Below, piece after piece: positions 17,470 to 25,055 of a stretch of DNA of 64,000 bases. The notes beneath the pieces were generated by a model. It worked only from the letters and a program-made list of their open reading frames with translations. It was not told where the DNA came from and did no database searches. The first letter of the stretch is position 1, and each line of letters starts with the position of its first letter. The translations under genes were made by a program, and so were the position numbers. This DNA is from Nocardiopsis sp. FIRDI 009. Lineage in GTDB: Bacteria; Actinomycetota; Actinomycetes; Streptosporangiales; Streptosporangiaceae. Location of the stretch: the NCBI RefSeq assembly GCF_003386285.1, contig NZ_QPNC01000016.1, positions 1 to 64,000 of the forward strand, written 5' to 3'.

Positions 17470-17590
17470 AGCCGGTCGATTTCCCGGGAGGTCTCCCGCG
17501 ACGCACCGTGTCCGTCCCCGTGGCCGCCGCGGGGACGGAGCCGTGGCAGGTACGATCGCCGTGCCCGGCGAAGGACGTGAGGGGGCGGCC

Positions 17591-18082
17591 ATGCAGCGTG
17601 GGGACGGGGAGCTTCCCGTCGACCCGGACGTCGACGTCCACTTCCCGCGGCAGCGCCGCGAACTGCCCGACGCGCCCTGGGCGGTCCTCGCGGCCATCTC
17701 CCTCGGGGGCGCGCTCGGCTCCGCCTCCCGTTACGGCGTCGACACCGCGCTCCCGCACGCCCCGGGCGGGTTCGCCACCGCCACGCTGCTCGCCAACGTC
17801 GTCGGCTGCCTGCTCATCGGCGTGCTCATGGTGCTCGTCGTCGACGTCTGGCCGCGCCTGGTGCTGCTGCGCCCGCTGCTCGGGGTCGGATTCCTCGGCG
17901 GTTTCACCACCTTCTCCACGCACATCCTCAACGCCCACGACCTGTTGGAGGCGGGGCGGGCCGGGCTCACCCTGCTCTTCCTCGGGGCCAACCTGGCGGG
18001 CGGGCTGGCGGCGGCGTGGGTCGGCGTCACACTGACCACCCGGGTCACACGCGCCCTCCGGTCGGTGGAGGGGGGACGATGA
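17591..18082 (+). CDS. crcB: fluoride efflux channel FluC/CrcB (first subunit)
   Basis: 163 residues. Family motifs: GGALGSASRYGVD, ANVVGCLLIGVLM and GFLGGFTTFSTHI, with four membrane helices. FluC proteins form dual-topology dimers that export fluoride. I chose ATG 17591 (GTGAGGGGGCGGCC upstream) over the GTG at 17543 because the added residues are not family-like. The stop overlaps the second copy by 4 nt; actinobacteria often encode two unequal subunits side by side. Confidence 0.92.
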   Translation: MQRGDGELPVDPDVDVHFPRQRRELPDAPWAVLAAISLGGALGSASRYGVDTALPHAPGGFATATLLANVVGCLLIGVLMVLVVDVWPRLVLLRPLLGVGFLGGFTTFSTHILNAHDLLEAGRAGLTLLFLGANLAGGLAAAWVGVTLTTRVTRALRSVEGGR

Positions 18083-18435
18083 CCCTGCTCATGGTCGCCC
18101 TCGGCGGCGCGATCGGCGCCCCCCTGCGTTACCTCACCGACCGGTTCGTGCAGGTCCGCCACGACTCGGTCTTCCCCTGGGGGACCCACGCGGCGAACGC
18201 GACCGCCTGTCTCCTCCTGGGCTTCGTCAGCGTGCTCGTCCTGCCCGAGTGGGCGTACGCGCTGGTCGCGACCGGTTTCCTGGGCGCGCTGTCCACCTAC
18301 TCGACCTTCGGTTACGAGACCCTGCGCCTCATGGAGCGGCGGACCTGGTTCCTCGCCCTGGCCAACGCGGCGGCGTCTGTGGGCGCCGGGCTGGGCGCGG
18401 CCTACATCGGCGCGGCCTTCGCCACCGCGCTCTGA
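18079..18435 (+). CDS. crcB: fluoride efflux channel FluC/CrcB (second subunit)
   Basis: 118 residues, ATG in an ATGA overlap with the first crcB. Motifs GGAIGAPLRYLTDR, NATACLLLGF and GFLGALSTYSTF mark it as FluC. Compared with the first copy, the usual glycine of the Asn-box is replaced (NATAC). The coupling suggests a heterodimer of opposite topologies. No fluoride riboswitch was recognised upstream. Confidence 0.92.
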   Translation: MTLLMVALGGAIGAPLRYLTDRFVQVRHDSVFPWGTHAANATACLLLGFVSVLVLPEWAYALVATGFLGALSTYSTFGYETLRLMERRTWFLALANAAASVGAGLGAAYIGAAFATAL

Positions 18436-18476
18436 CCACCGCACGTGAACCGTCCCGCCCCGGCGGGGCGGGCCGG

Positions 18477-19007
18477 TCAGCCCATGGTCTTCTGGCCGTC
18501 GATCGCCTCGCGGATGATGTCGGCGTGTCCGGCGTGTTGGGCGGTCTCCGCGATGATGTGCAGCAGGACGTCACGGGCGCTCCAGGAGGCGCCCTCCGGC
18601 CACCAGGGCGCGGCCGGGAGCTTCTGGCTGATCTCCAGGTCCGGCAGCGCGTTGACGATCCGCGCGGTCTCCTCGGCCACCTCCTCGTACTCGGCCAGCA
18701 GGTCGGCGAGGGTCTCGCCCTCCTCCATGCGGAAGCTGGCCAGGTGTTCGGCCGTGACCGCCGGGTCCGTGTAGTCGATCCCCGGGTCGCCGTCCAGAAT
18801 GAACCGGATCCAGCCGCGCTCCCCCCTGGCCAGGTGCTTGACCACTCCGCCGAGGCACAGCTCACTGATGGTCGTGCGCTCGCCGGCCTGTTCGTCGGTC
18901 AGGTTCCCGACCGTGTACCGGACGTTCCCGCGCATCTCCTCCAACGTCCTCAGCAGCGCGGCGCGCTCGACGTCGACCGTCGTGTTCTGGACCCGTGTTC
19001 CCATCAT
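18477..19007 (-). CDS. DinB/DUF664-family protein
   Basis: 176 residues starting MMGTRVQNTTVDVERAALLRTLEEM. The four-helix DinB-like fold carries candidate metal histidines in GGVVKHLARGERGWI, SARDVLLHIIAETAQHAGHADIIRE. DUF664 members are putative metal-dependent thiol S-transferases; the substrate is unknown. Start is one of two adjacent ATGs (19007). Divergent from the alpha/beta-hydrolase. Confidence 0.85.
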   Translation of the reverse strand: MMGTRVQNTTVDVERAALLRTLEEMRGNVRYTVGNLTDEQAGERTTISELCLGGVVKHLARGERGWIRFILDGDPGIDYTDPAVTAEHLASFRMEEGETLADLLAEYEEVAEETARIVNALPDLEISQKLPAAPWWPEGASWSARDVLLHIIAETAQHAGHADIIREAIDGQKTMG

Positions 19008-19180
19008 GACCACCGTTTCCCGAAGTCGTCCTCCGTGATCGGTCACCACGTTAGGGAGCATGTAGGTCAGATTCTGTCCCGTACTCGCCGTCATTCCGGG
19101 TTCGTCCGGGCGGTGCACTCGTCCCTGGAACCCGCGGAAGCTCTCCCGATAACCTGGGCCTCTGGCGACCCGGAGGTTTC

Positions 19181-19969
19181 ATGGCCCTCATCCCACTCCA
19201 GTACCGACTCGACGGCCCCAGAGACGCGCCCGTGGTCCTGCTCGTGCCGCCCTTCGGCACGACGATGTCGGTGTGGGACGCCCAGTTGCCCGCCTTGACC
19301 CGCGACCACCAGGTCCTGCGGATCAACCACCGCGGGCACGGGTTCTCCCCGGCGCCGGAGGGTCCGTACACGATCGCTGACATGGCGCTCGACGTCCTGC
19401 GCGTACTGGAGGAACGCGGGTTCTCCCGGGTCTCGGCGGTCGGGGCCGGGTTCGGCTCGTCACTGCTCGTGTGGATCGCCGCCAACTCCCCGCGCACCCT
19501 CGACCGGCTCGCGCTGCTGGCCGCGGCGCCGCGTACGCCCCCGTCGCACCGCTGGGACCGGATCGCCGCCAAGGTCCGCGCCAGCGGCCTGGCGGCGGTG
19601 GCCGACGAGGTCACGCTGCCGTGGTTCACCCCCGACATGCTCGACGACCGCCCGGAGGACGTCGAGCGGTTCGCCGAGGACTTCGGTCGGCTCGACCCCG
19701 GAGCCTTCGCCTCCGTCTGCGACGCCGTCGCCGTCATGGACCAGCGCAACCTGGTGGCCGCGGTGCGGGCGCCGACCCTCGTGGTGGCGGGCGCCCACGA
19801 CCCGCTGCTGCCGCCCGGGCACGGGCGCAGGCTGGCGGACGGGATCGTCGACGCCCGTTTCGAGGTGGTCCCCGGCGCCGCGCACCTGGTGGGGGTGGAG
19901 CGCGCCGAGCAGGTCAACGAGTTGGTCACCGAGCACCTGACCCGCTGGCGCCCCGGAAGCGTGGTCTGA
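19181..19969 (+). CDS. alpha/beta-hydrolase fold protein lacking the nucleophile serine
   Basis: 262 residues, closest in layout to 3-oxoadipate enol-lactonase-type hydrolases: oxyanion loop LVPPFGTT, NHRGHGFS, Asp in VAGAHDPLLPP and His in PGAAHLVGVE. The nucleophile elbow, normally GxSxG, reads G88-A-G90-F-G92, so the catalytic Ser is replaced by Gly. Ser93 and Ser94 are two or more positions off. It may be inactive, use a different residue, or act as a binding protein. The start ATG 19181 follows GGAGGTTTC. Confidence 0.85.
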   Translation: MALIPLQYRLDGPRDAPVVLLVPPFGTTMSVWDAQLPALTRDHQVLRINHRGHGFSPAPEGPYTIADMALDVLRVLEERGFSRVSAVGAGFGSSLLVWIAANSPRTLDRLALLAAAPRTPPSHRWDRIAAKVRASGLAAVADEVTLPWFTPDMLDDRPEDVERFAEDFGRLDPGAFASVCDAVAVMDQRNLVAAVRAPTLVVAGAHDPLLPPGHGRRLADGIVDARFEVVPGAAHLVGVERAEQVNELVTEHLTRWRPGSVV

Positions 19970-19983
19970 CTCCGGGGTGACGG

Positions 19984-20397
19984 TCACGCGGTGGTGTCGT
20001 CGGCCGGGATCAGCGGGCGGTTGATCTCCAGCAGGTAGCCGTCCGGGTCGCGGAAGTGCGCCGCGCGGATGCCCCACGCCGTCCAGTCCCTCGGCTCGCG
20101 CACCAGCCGGGCCCCGTCCGCGACCAGCTGGGCCGCGGTCGCGTCGACGTCGTCCACCTCGAAGACCACGGCGAACCGGTCCTGGTGGGGGAGTTCGGGG
20201 TCGGCCATGTCGGTCTCCAGCGCCTCCGCCATGACCTCGCGCTGGTTGATCGCCAGACGGGTGGCGGACCCCGCGTCGAACTCCGCGTACCGACTGCCCA
20301 TGTCCCCTCGCAGTACGGGGAGTTTCAGCACGTCGGAGTAGAAGCGGAAGCAGGCCTCGTAGTCGTTGACGAGGAGCCTGATGTAGGTGCAGCGCAT
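19984..20397 (-). CDS. VOC (glyoxalase/bleomycin-resistance) family protein
   Basis: 137 residues. Paired beta-alpha-beta-beta-beta modules: YIRLLVNDYEACFRFYSDVL at the N-terminus and VVFEVDDVDATAAQLVADGA plus FRDPDGYLLEINRP at the C-terminus. Such proteins bind a metal and act as lyases, dioxygenases or drug-binding proteins. The substrate is not evident. Convergent with the hydrolase gene. Confidence 0.88.
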   Translation of the reverse strand: MRCTYIRLLVNDYEACFRFYSDVLKLPVLRGDMGSRYAEFDAGSATRLAINQREVMAEALETDMADPELPHQDRFAVVFEVDDVDATAAQLVADGARLVREPRDWTAWGIRAAHFRDPDGYLLEINRPLIPADDTTA

Positions 20398-20563
20398 GGG
20401 GCCTCCTGCCGGTCACTGTCCGCGGCCCGCCGGGCGTCGTGGCGGGCCGGGGCGGTCGATCACCGAGTATCCGTACCCGCGTTCCACGACGTCATGGCCT
20501 GGTTCGTGTGCCGTTGTGTCCGTGGCCGCTCCCGGCCACTCGTTGTCGTTCTGCCTCGGAATG

Positions 20564-20577
20564 TAGTACATGTACTA
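20564..20577. promoter_or_regulatory. 14-bp perfect palindrome before the ABC exporter operon
   Basis: TAGTACATGTACTA lies 39 bp before the ATPase start and overlaps a likely promoter. A transporter operon with its own regulator and one symmetric operator is typical; the downstream XRE protein or a remote TetR/GntR factor may bind here. Confidence 0.6.
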
Positions 20578-20615
20578 TCAATGGCAGCAGAAAAGTGACG
20601 AAGTGGGGGAGTGGT

Positions 20616-21593
20616 ATGACGTCTACGCCGACCACGCGGACGTCCAGGGCGGAGGCGCAGGCGACCGGCGCCGCGGGCGACACCGTGATCCGGGCCCGCG
20701 GCCTGCGGATGAACTACGGGAGCGCCGAGGTTCTGCGGGGGGTCGACTTCACCGCCCGCCGGGGCGAGGTGGTCGCTCTGCTGGGGCCGAACGGCGCCGG
20801 CAAGACCACGACCGTCGAGATCCTGGAGGGGTTCCGGAAGCGCTCCGCGGGCGACGTCGAGGTCCTGGGGGCCGACCCCGAACACGGCGGGGAGGACTGG
20901 CGCGCCGGACTCGGGGTGGTCCTGCAGTCCTGGCGCGACCACGGCCGCTGGCGGGTGCGCGACCTCCTCCACCACTTCGGCCGCTTCTACGCCCCCTACT
21001 CCACCCCCGGGCGCGTCCGCCCCCACGACACCGACGATCTGCTGGCGCGGGTCGGCCTCGCCGAGCACGCGGACCAGCGGATCAACAAGCTGTCCGGCGG
21101 GCAGCGGCGCCGCCTGGACGTGGCGATCGGCCTCGTCGGCCGACCGGAGGTCCTCTTCCTGGACGAGCCCACCGCGGGGTTCGACCCCCGGGCCCGCCGC
21201 GACTTCCACGACCTCGTACACGACATCGTCGACAGCGACGACACCACCGTCCTGCTGACCACCCACGACCTGGACGAGGCGGAGAAGCTGGCCGACCGGA
21301 TCCTGGTCCTGGCGGGCGGCGCCATCGTCGCCGACGGCAGCGTCGAACAGTTGTCCGCCCTGGTGGAGCGGGACAGCGAGGTCTCCTGGAGCGTCGACGG
21401 TCGGCGCCAGGTGCACACCACCGACAGCCCGGCGCGCCACGTCGCCGAACTGTACGCGGAACACGGTGAGGACCTGACCGACCTGCGGGTCAGCAGGGCC
21501 TCCCTGGAGGACGTCTACATGGAACTGGTCCGCCGCCACGAGTCCGGCGACGCGGACGAGGCCGCCCACGAGTTCGCGAAGGGGATCCGGTGA
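20616..21593 (+). CDS. ABC transporter ATP-binding protein (drug/antibiotic exporter type)
   Basis: 325 residues. Walker A GPNGAGKTT at residues 57-65, Q-loop VVLQSWRDH, signature KLSGGQRRRLDVAIGL, Walker B VLFLDEPTAGFDP, and switch His in TTHDLDEAE; the C-terminal domain is the DrrA type. It forms an exporter with the membrane protein downstream (4-nt overlap). The ATG at 20616 has a GGGGGAGTGG ribosome site. Confidence 0.92.
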   Translation: MTSTPTTRTSRAEAQATGAAGDTVIRARGLRMNYGSAEVLRGVDFTARRGEVVALLGPNGAGKTTTVEILEGFRKRSAGDVEVLGADPEHGGEDWRAGLGVVLQSWRDHGRWRVRDLLHHFGRFYAPYSTPGRVRPHDTDDLLARVGLAEHADQRINKLSGGQRRRLDVAIGLVGRPEVLFLDEPTAGFDPRARRDFHDLVHDIVDSDDTTVLLTTHDLDEAEKLADRILVLAGGAIVADGSVEQLSALVERDSEVSWSVDGRRQVHTTDSPARHVAELYAEHGEDLTDLRVSRASLEDVYMELVRRHESGDADEAAHEFAKGIR

Positions 21594-22444
21594 CCAACGC
21601 CAGAAGCAACGCGGTCCGCGCGGGGGCAGCCCGCGGCCTCCTGGAGTTCCGGGGGACCTTCACCAACCCGACGGACCTGTTCGGCTACCTCTACATGCCC
21701 GTCCTTTTCGTCGTCCTCGGTTTCTTCCTCGCCGGAGAGGAGGTCGACGGCGCCGCCACCAACTACGGAGCGGTGACCTACAGCGGAGGTCTGGTCCTCA
21801 TGCTGCTCATGCTGGGGACGCTGGCCGTGGCCCAGGTCCTGGCGGCCGAGCGTGAGGACGGCACGTTCCTGCGGGCCAAGGCGCTGCCGCACGGGATGCT
21901 CGGGTACGGCGTGGCCAAGGCGGTCCACCTGTTGTCCATGTCCGCCGTCGCGATGGCGATCATCGTGGTGCCGGGTCTGTTCGTCGTGGAGGGGTTCGGC
22001 CCGCGGGGGTGGGTCGGGGCCGTCACACTCGTCTGGGTGTGCGCGCTGGGTCTGCTGGCCGTCGCCCCGATCGGCGCGGTTCTCGGCGCCCTCATCAGCA
22101 ACCCCCGCGCCGTGGGACTGATGATGATCCCGATCATGGCCCTGGTGATGCTCTCCGGCGTCCTGTTCCCGTTGGAGCTCCTGCCCGACTGGGTGCTCAC
22201 CGCGGCCCGGGTGACGCCGGTGTACTGGCTGGGACTCGGAGTGCGCGCCGGGACCCTGCCCGCCGACTACGCGGCCCTCGAACTGGCCGGGTCCTGGCAG
22301 CTGCCGGTGGTGGCGGCGGTCCTGGCGGCCTGGGCGGTGGTCGGGTCGCTGGTGGCGCTGCGCGTGCTGCGGCGGATGGCCCGGCGGGAGTCGGGGTCGC
22401 GGGTGCAGGCGGCGAGGGAGAAGGCGATGCGACGTGTCCTCTGA
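21590..22444 (+). CDS. ABC-2 type transporter permease
   Basis: 284 residues, GTG start overlapping the ATPase stop. Six predicted membrane helices with the ABC-2 features EDGTFLRAKALP (cytoplasmic coupling region) and MALVMLSGVLFPLELLPDWV near the last helices. Partner of the preceding ATPase in exporting a small molecule or lipid; the substrate is unknown. Confidence 0.9.
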   Translation: MTNARSNAVRAGAARGLLEFRGTFTNPTDLFGYLYMPVLFVVLGFFLAGEEVDGAATNYGAVTYSGGLVLMLLMLGTLAVAQVLAAEREDGTFLRAKALPHGMLGYGVAKAVHLLSMSAVAMAIIVVPGLFVVEGFGPRGWVGAVTLVWVCALGLLAVAPIGAVLGALISNPRAVGLMMIPIMALVMLSGVLFPLELLPDWVLTAARVTPVYWLGLGVRAGTLPADYAALELAGSWQLPVVAAVLAAWAVVGSLVALRVLRRMARRESGSRVQAAREKAMRRVL

Positions 22445-22727
22445 GAAGGCGACGACGAAGGCCGGTGGCGGGAGCGGTCGCAGGGGCCGGTCGGGGTCCG
22501 GCGGCGGCGAGACGATCTACAACCGCATCGCGATGCTGCGCGCGGAGCGCAACGTGTCCCGCCGACAGCTGGCCGACGCCCTCGGCGTCCACTACCAGAC
22601 CGTCGGCTACCTGGAACGGGGCGAGTACAGCCCCAGTCTCCACCTGGCCCTGCGCATCGCGCGCTACTTCGAGGTGCCGGTCGAGGTGGTCTTCTCCACC
22701 GAACCCTTCCCGCGCCTGGGCCAGTGA
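22434..22727 (+). CDS. XRE-family helix-turn-helix regulator
   Basis: 97 residues from GTG 22434, overlapping the permease by 11 bp. A Gly/Ser/Arg-rich N-terminal tail (1-25) precedes a classic HTH: RIAMLRAERNVSRRQLADALGVHYQTVGYLERGEYSPSL is the core region (about 32-70). The C-terminal FEVPVEVVFS resembles small XRE proteins of the YozG/PlcR-like type that control membrane-protein operons. Co-transcription with the exporter suggests autoregulation of the operon. Confidence 0.88.
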   Translation: MSSEKATTKAGGGSGRRGRSGSGGGETIYNRIAMLRAERNVSRRQLADALGVHYQTVGYLERGEYSPSLHLALRIARYFEVPVEVVFSTEPFPRLGQ

Positions 22728-22761
22728 CCAGATCCCACCTCTCCCCGGAAAGGGGCACACC

Positions 22762-23337
22762 GTGAGTGCCGTCAGCAGGTTCATCGACGAGTTCCGTCCC
22801 TCGCAGATCAAGCGCGACATCGACGACGTGACCCGATACCACAGCGAGAACCCGAAGGTCCGCGCCCGCTGGGCCTCCCGGTCCCGGAGGCGCGCCGCCG
22901 TCCTCCTGGTCGGGGCGCTGATCCTGGGCGGGACGGTGCTGCTGGGGTGGCAGTCCCAGGACTCCGGCCGCGGCGGGCTGGCCGTCGCCCTGACGGTCGT
23001 CGTGCTGATGATCGTGTTCGTCTGGTTGGTCACGCAGCTCGGCATGGCCACGCGCCTGTCGATGAGCTACCAGCACCTGGACGAGCGCCAGCGGATCGAG
23101 CGCGACCGCTCCACCCGCATCGGCCACCACGTCACGGCGGCGGTTCTGGTCACCGCGCTTCTCCTGGTCATGGTGCCGAACGTGTTCAGCTACGACGCGG
23201 TGTCCTTCCCCGGAGAGCTGACGTGGCCGCTTCTGTGGCTCATCGTCATGGTGCACACGTCGGCGCCCTCCGTCTACCTGGCGTGGACGCAGCCCGACGA
23301 GATCCTCGACGACGAGGACGAGCCGCTCCGGGGGTGA
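22762..23337 (+). CDS. four-helix membrane protein of unknown function
   Basis: 191 residues from GTG 22762. Four predicted membrane helices (about 45-62, 72-92, 122-142 and 152-172), a cytoplasmic N-terminus and an acidic end (DEILDDEDEPLRG). It follows the XRE gene by 34 bp and probably ends the exporter operon. Similar DUF2178-like proteins occur beside small XRE regulators in many Gram-positives, where the regulator-membrane protein pair is conserved; that resemblance is a suggestion only. Confidence 0.75.
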   Translation: MSAVSRFIDEFRPSQIKRDIDDVTRYHSENPKVRARWASRSRRRAAVLLVGALILGGTVLLGWQSQDSGRGGLAVALTVVVLMIVFVWLVTQLGMATRLSMSYQHLDERQRIERDRSTRIGHHVTAAVLVTALLLVMVPNVFSYDAVSFPGELTWPLLWLIVMVHTSAPSVYLAWTQPDEILDDEDEPLRG

Positions 23338-23452
23338 GCCGGGCGGACCAGAAGACGTCCGAGCCCGGCCAGCCGTAGGCGTCCCGCCGGCGGACCCGGG
23401 CCAGCAGCTCGGACGACTGAGTTCTTCCGTTCGCCTGCGGGAACCAGAGAAA

Positions 23453-23467
23453 ATCTGATAGTCAGAT
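23453..23467 (+). promoter_or_regulatory. inverted repeat operator of the third toxin-antitoxin pair
   Basis: ATCTGA and TCAGAT flank TAG. A TATCAT -10-like element (23467-23472) follows with its predicted start point at the ATG 23480, consistent with a leaderless antitoxin mRNA repressed by its own product. Confidence 0.6.
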
Positions 23468-23479
23468 ATCATGTTGTGT

Positions 23480-23737
23480 ATGCGTACGATCACCGCGACC
23501 GAGGCCGCGAGAAAGTTCTCGGATCTCCTGGACGCCATCGAGGCCGGTGACCGGGTCATCATCACCCGGGGGCGGGTTCCCATCGCGGAGATCGGCCCAG
23601 CTCGTCGCCGCACCGGTGCGGACCTGCACGCGGCCCTGGAAGGCATCGCGCCGCTTGACGACGAGTTCGAGAAGGACATCGACGGGGCGCTGGACCTTCT
23701 CACGGATGAGGAGGCCGACCCGTGGGTCGACGCCTGA
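23480..23737 (+). CDS. Phd/YefM-family antitoxin
   Basis: 85 residues from ATG 23480 (an ATG at 23471 would add three). The family signature MRTITATEAARKFSDLLDAIEAGDRVIITRGRVPIAEI is intact and followed by an acidic toxin-binding tail. The toxin gene starts inside it (16-bp overlap). There is no ribosome site, and a -10-like element sits directly upstream, so the mRNA may be leaderless. Confidence 0.88.
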   Translation: MRTITATEAARKFSDLLDAIEAGDRVIITRGRVPIAEIGPARRRTGADLHAALEGIAPLDDEFEKDIDGALDLLTDEEADPWVDA

Positions 23738-24123
23738 TCCTGGACACCAATGTCCTGATCTCCTACGAGCGGGGCACGATCGACCGCTCGATGTTCCACG
23801 AGGACGAACTGTCGATCGCCGCGCTGACGGTGGCTGAGTTCCGAGTCGGTATCGAGGTGGCGGGCACCGCCGCGCGGGCAGCCGAACGTTCCAGGGCGCT
23901 GGCGGCCATCCTCGACAACGTGGAGGTCCTGGAGTACACAGAGGCGACGGCCGCACACCACGCGGCTCTGATCGCCTACACCGGACGCAGTGGTACACCT
24001 CGTGGGAAGCACGACCTCATGATCGCCGCGCACGCGGCGCAGACGGGTCGGACCATCGTGAGTCGCGACGCCAAGGCACGCTTCGGTGACCTGCCCGGCG
24101 TCCTGGCGGTGGGGCTCGAGTAG
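23722..24123 (+). CDS. VapC-type PIN-domain toxin
   Basis: 133 residues from GTG 23722. Conserved acidic residues: Asp8 in LILDTNVLIS, Glu in TVAEFRVGI, Asp in KHDLMIAAHA and Asp in IVSRDAKARF, the standard PIN quartet for a metal-dependent ribonuclease. It is paired with a Phd-type antitoxin rather than VapB, a common mixed pairing. Confidence 0.92.
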   Translation: MGRRLILDTNVLISYERGTIDRSMFHEDELSIAALTVAEFRVGIEVAGTAARAAERSRALAAILDNVEVLEYTEATAAHHAALIAYTGRSGTPRGKHDLMIAAHAAQTGRTIVSRDAKARFGDLPGVLAVGLE

Positions 24124-24126
24124 GAG

Positions 24127-24789
24127 CTAGAAGATGTCCGGGCCCGCCCAGCCGTAGGTGTCGCGCTGGCGGATGCGGGCCAGCTCGTCCTCGGACAGCA
24201 CCCGGGGCTCGCCGAGCTGGCGGGCCCTGAGGTAGGCGGCGCACAGCCAGTCGAGCAGCCGCAGGTTCTCCAGCGCGTGCTCCAGGCCGCGCCCCAACGC
24301 CACCCCGCCGTGGTTGGCGAGGAGGGCGGCGTCGCGCCCCTTGAGCGCCTTGACCGCCTGGTCGGAGATCTCCCCGGTGCCGTAGGTCGTGTAGGGCGTC
24401 ACGGCGATCGCCCCGCCCAGGGCGGCGGCCCGGTGGTGCACCGGGGGCAGCTCGGCCAGGGCGGAGGAGACGGCGACGGTGTCGGCGGTGAAGGCGTTCA
24501 CCACGGCGGTGGCGTCGCGCCCGTGCTCGGCGGCCCGACGGTGCACGGCCATGTGCAGGGTGGTCTCGGCGGCGGGGTCGCGGCGCCCCTCCAGGACGCG
24601 GTCGTCCAGGGACATCACCGGGCAGTCGGCGGGCTGGAGCTGGTCGGGGGCGACCCCGTGCGGCGTGACCACCACGAGGTCCCCGCTGCGGACGCTGACG
24701 GTCGCCGACTCTCCGGGGGCGCAGCCGACGGCGGAGGCGAGGCTACGGGCGGTCAGACAAACGTCCCGGCGTTCCTGTTCTAGCAGCAT
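24127..24789 (-). CDS. class II aldolase/adducin-fold protein with altered metal site
   Basis: 220 residues in the class II aldolase fold: GNxS-like ATVSVRSGDLVVVTPHG, SAETTLH-like AAETTLHMAVHRRA, and ALLANHGGVALG near the end. In active fuculose/ribulose-phosphate aldolases a HxH pair follows (as in VVHTHP); here that segment is VVNAFTADTVAVS, so two of the zinc-binding histidines are missing while the last His remains. It may be catalytically altered or inactive. It stands alone, convergent with the toxin and divergent from the betaine genes. Confidence 0.8.
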   Translation of the reverse strand: MLLEQERRDVCLTARSLASAVGCAPGESATVSVRSGDLVVVTPHGVAPDQLQPADCPVMSLDDRVLEGRRDPAAETTLHMAVHRRAAEHGRDATAVVNAFTADTVAVSSALAELPPVHHRAAALGGAIAVTPYTTYGTGEISDQAVKALKGRDAALLANHGGVALGRGLEHALENLRLLDWLCAAYLRARQLGEPRVLSEDELARIRQRDTYGWAGPDIF

Positions 24790-25055
24790 GTGGGCATCCT
24801 CGACGCGCGCTCTGGCGGGTCCTGGGGCGGTCTTGACGTGGACGCCCGGAGCCGGACGAAACCACTGAGGTACACCTAAATGTACGTCAAACTCTCTCCC
24901 AGGTATTCCCCACCCGGGCGTGTTCGCTGCGTAGCGACCCGTCCGCGCCGAGTACCTGTGGACACTGTCGATGCGTGATGCTCACCACGGGTCACGGCTT
25001 CTGACGTCTGTGTTTTTGCTGACCAGAAGCGGTTTGTGGGAGTTTTGTGACGTAA

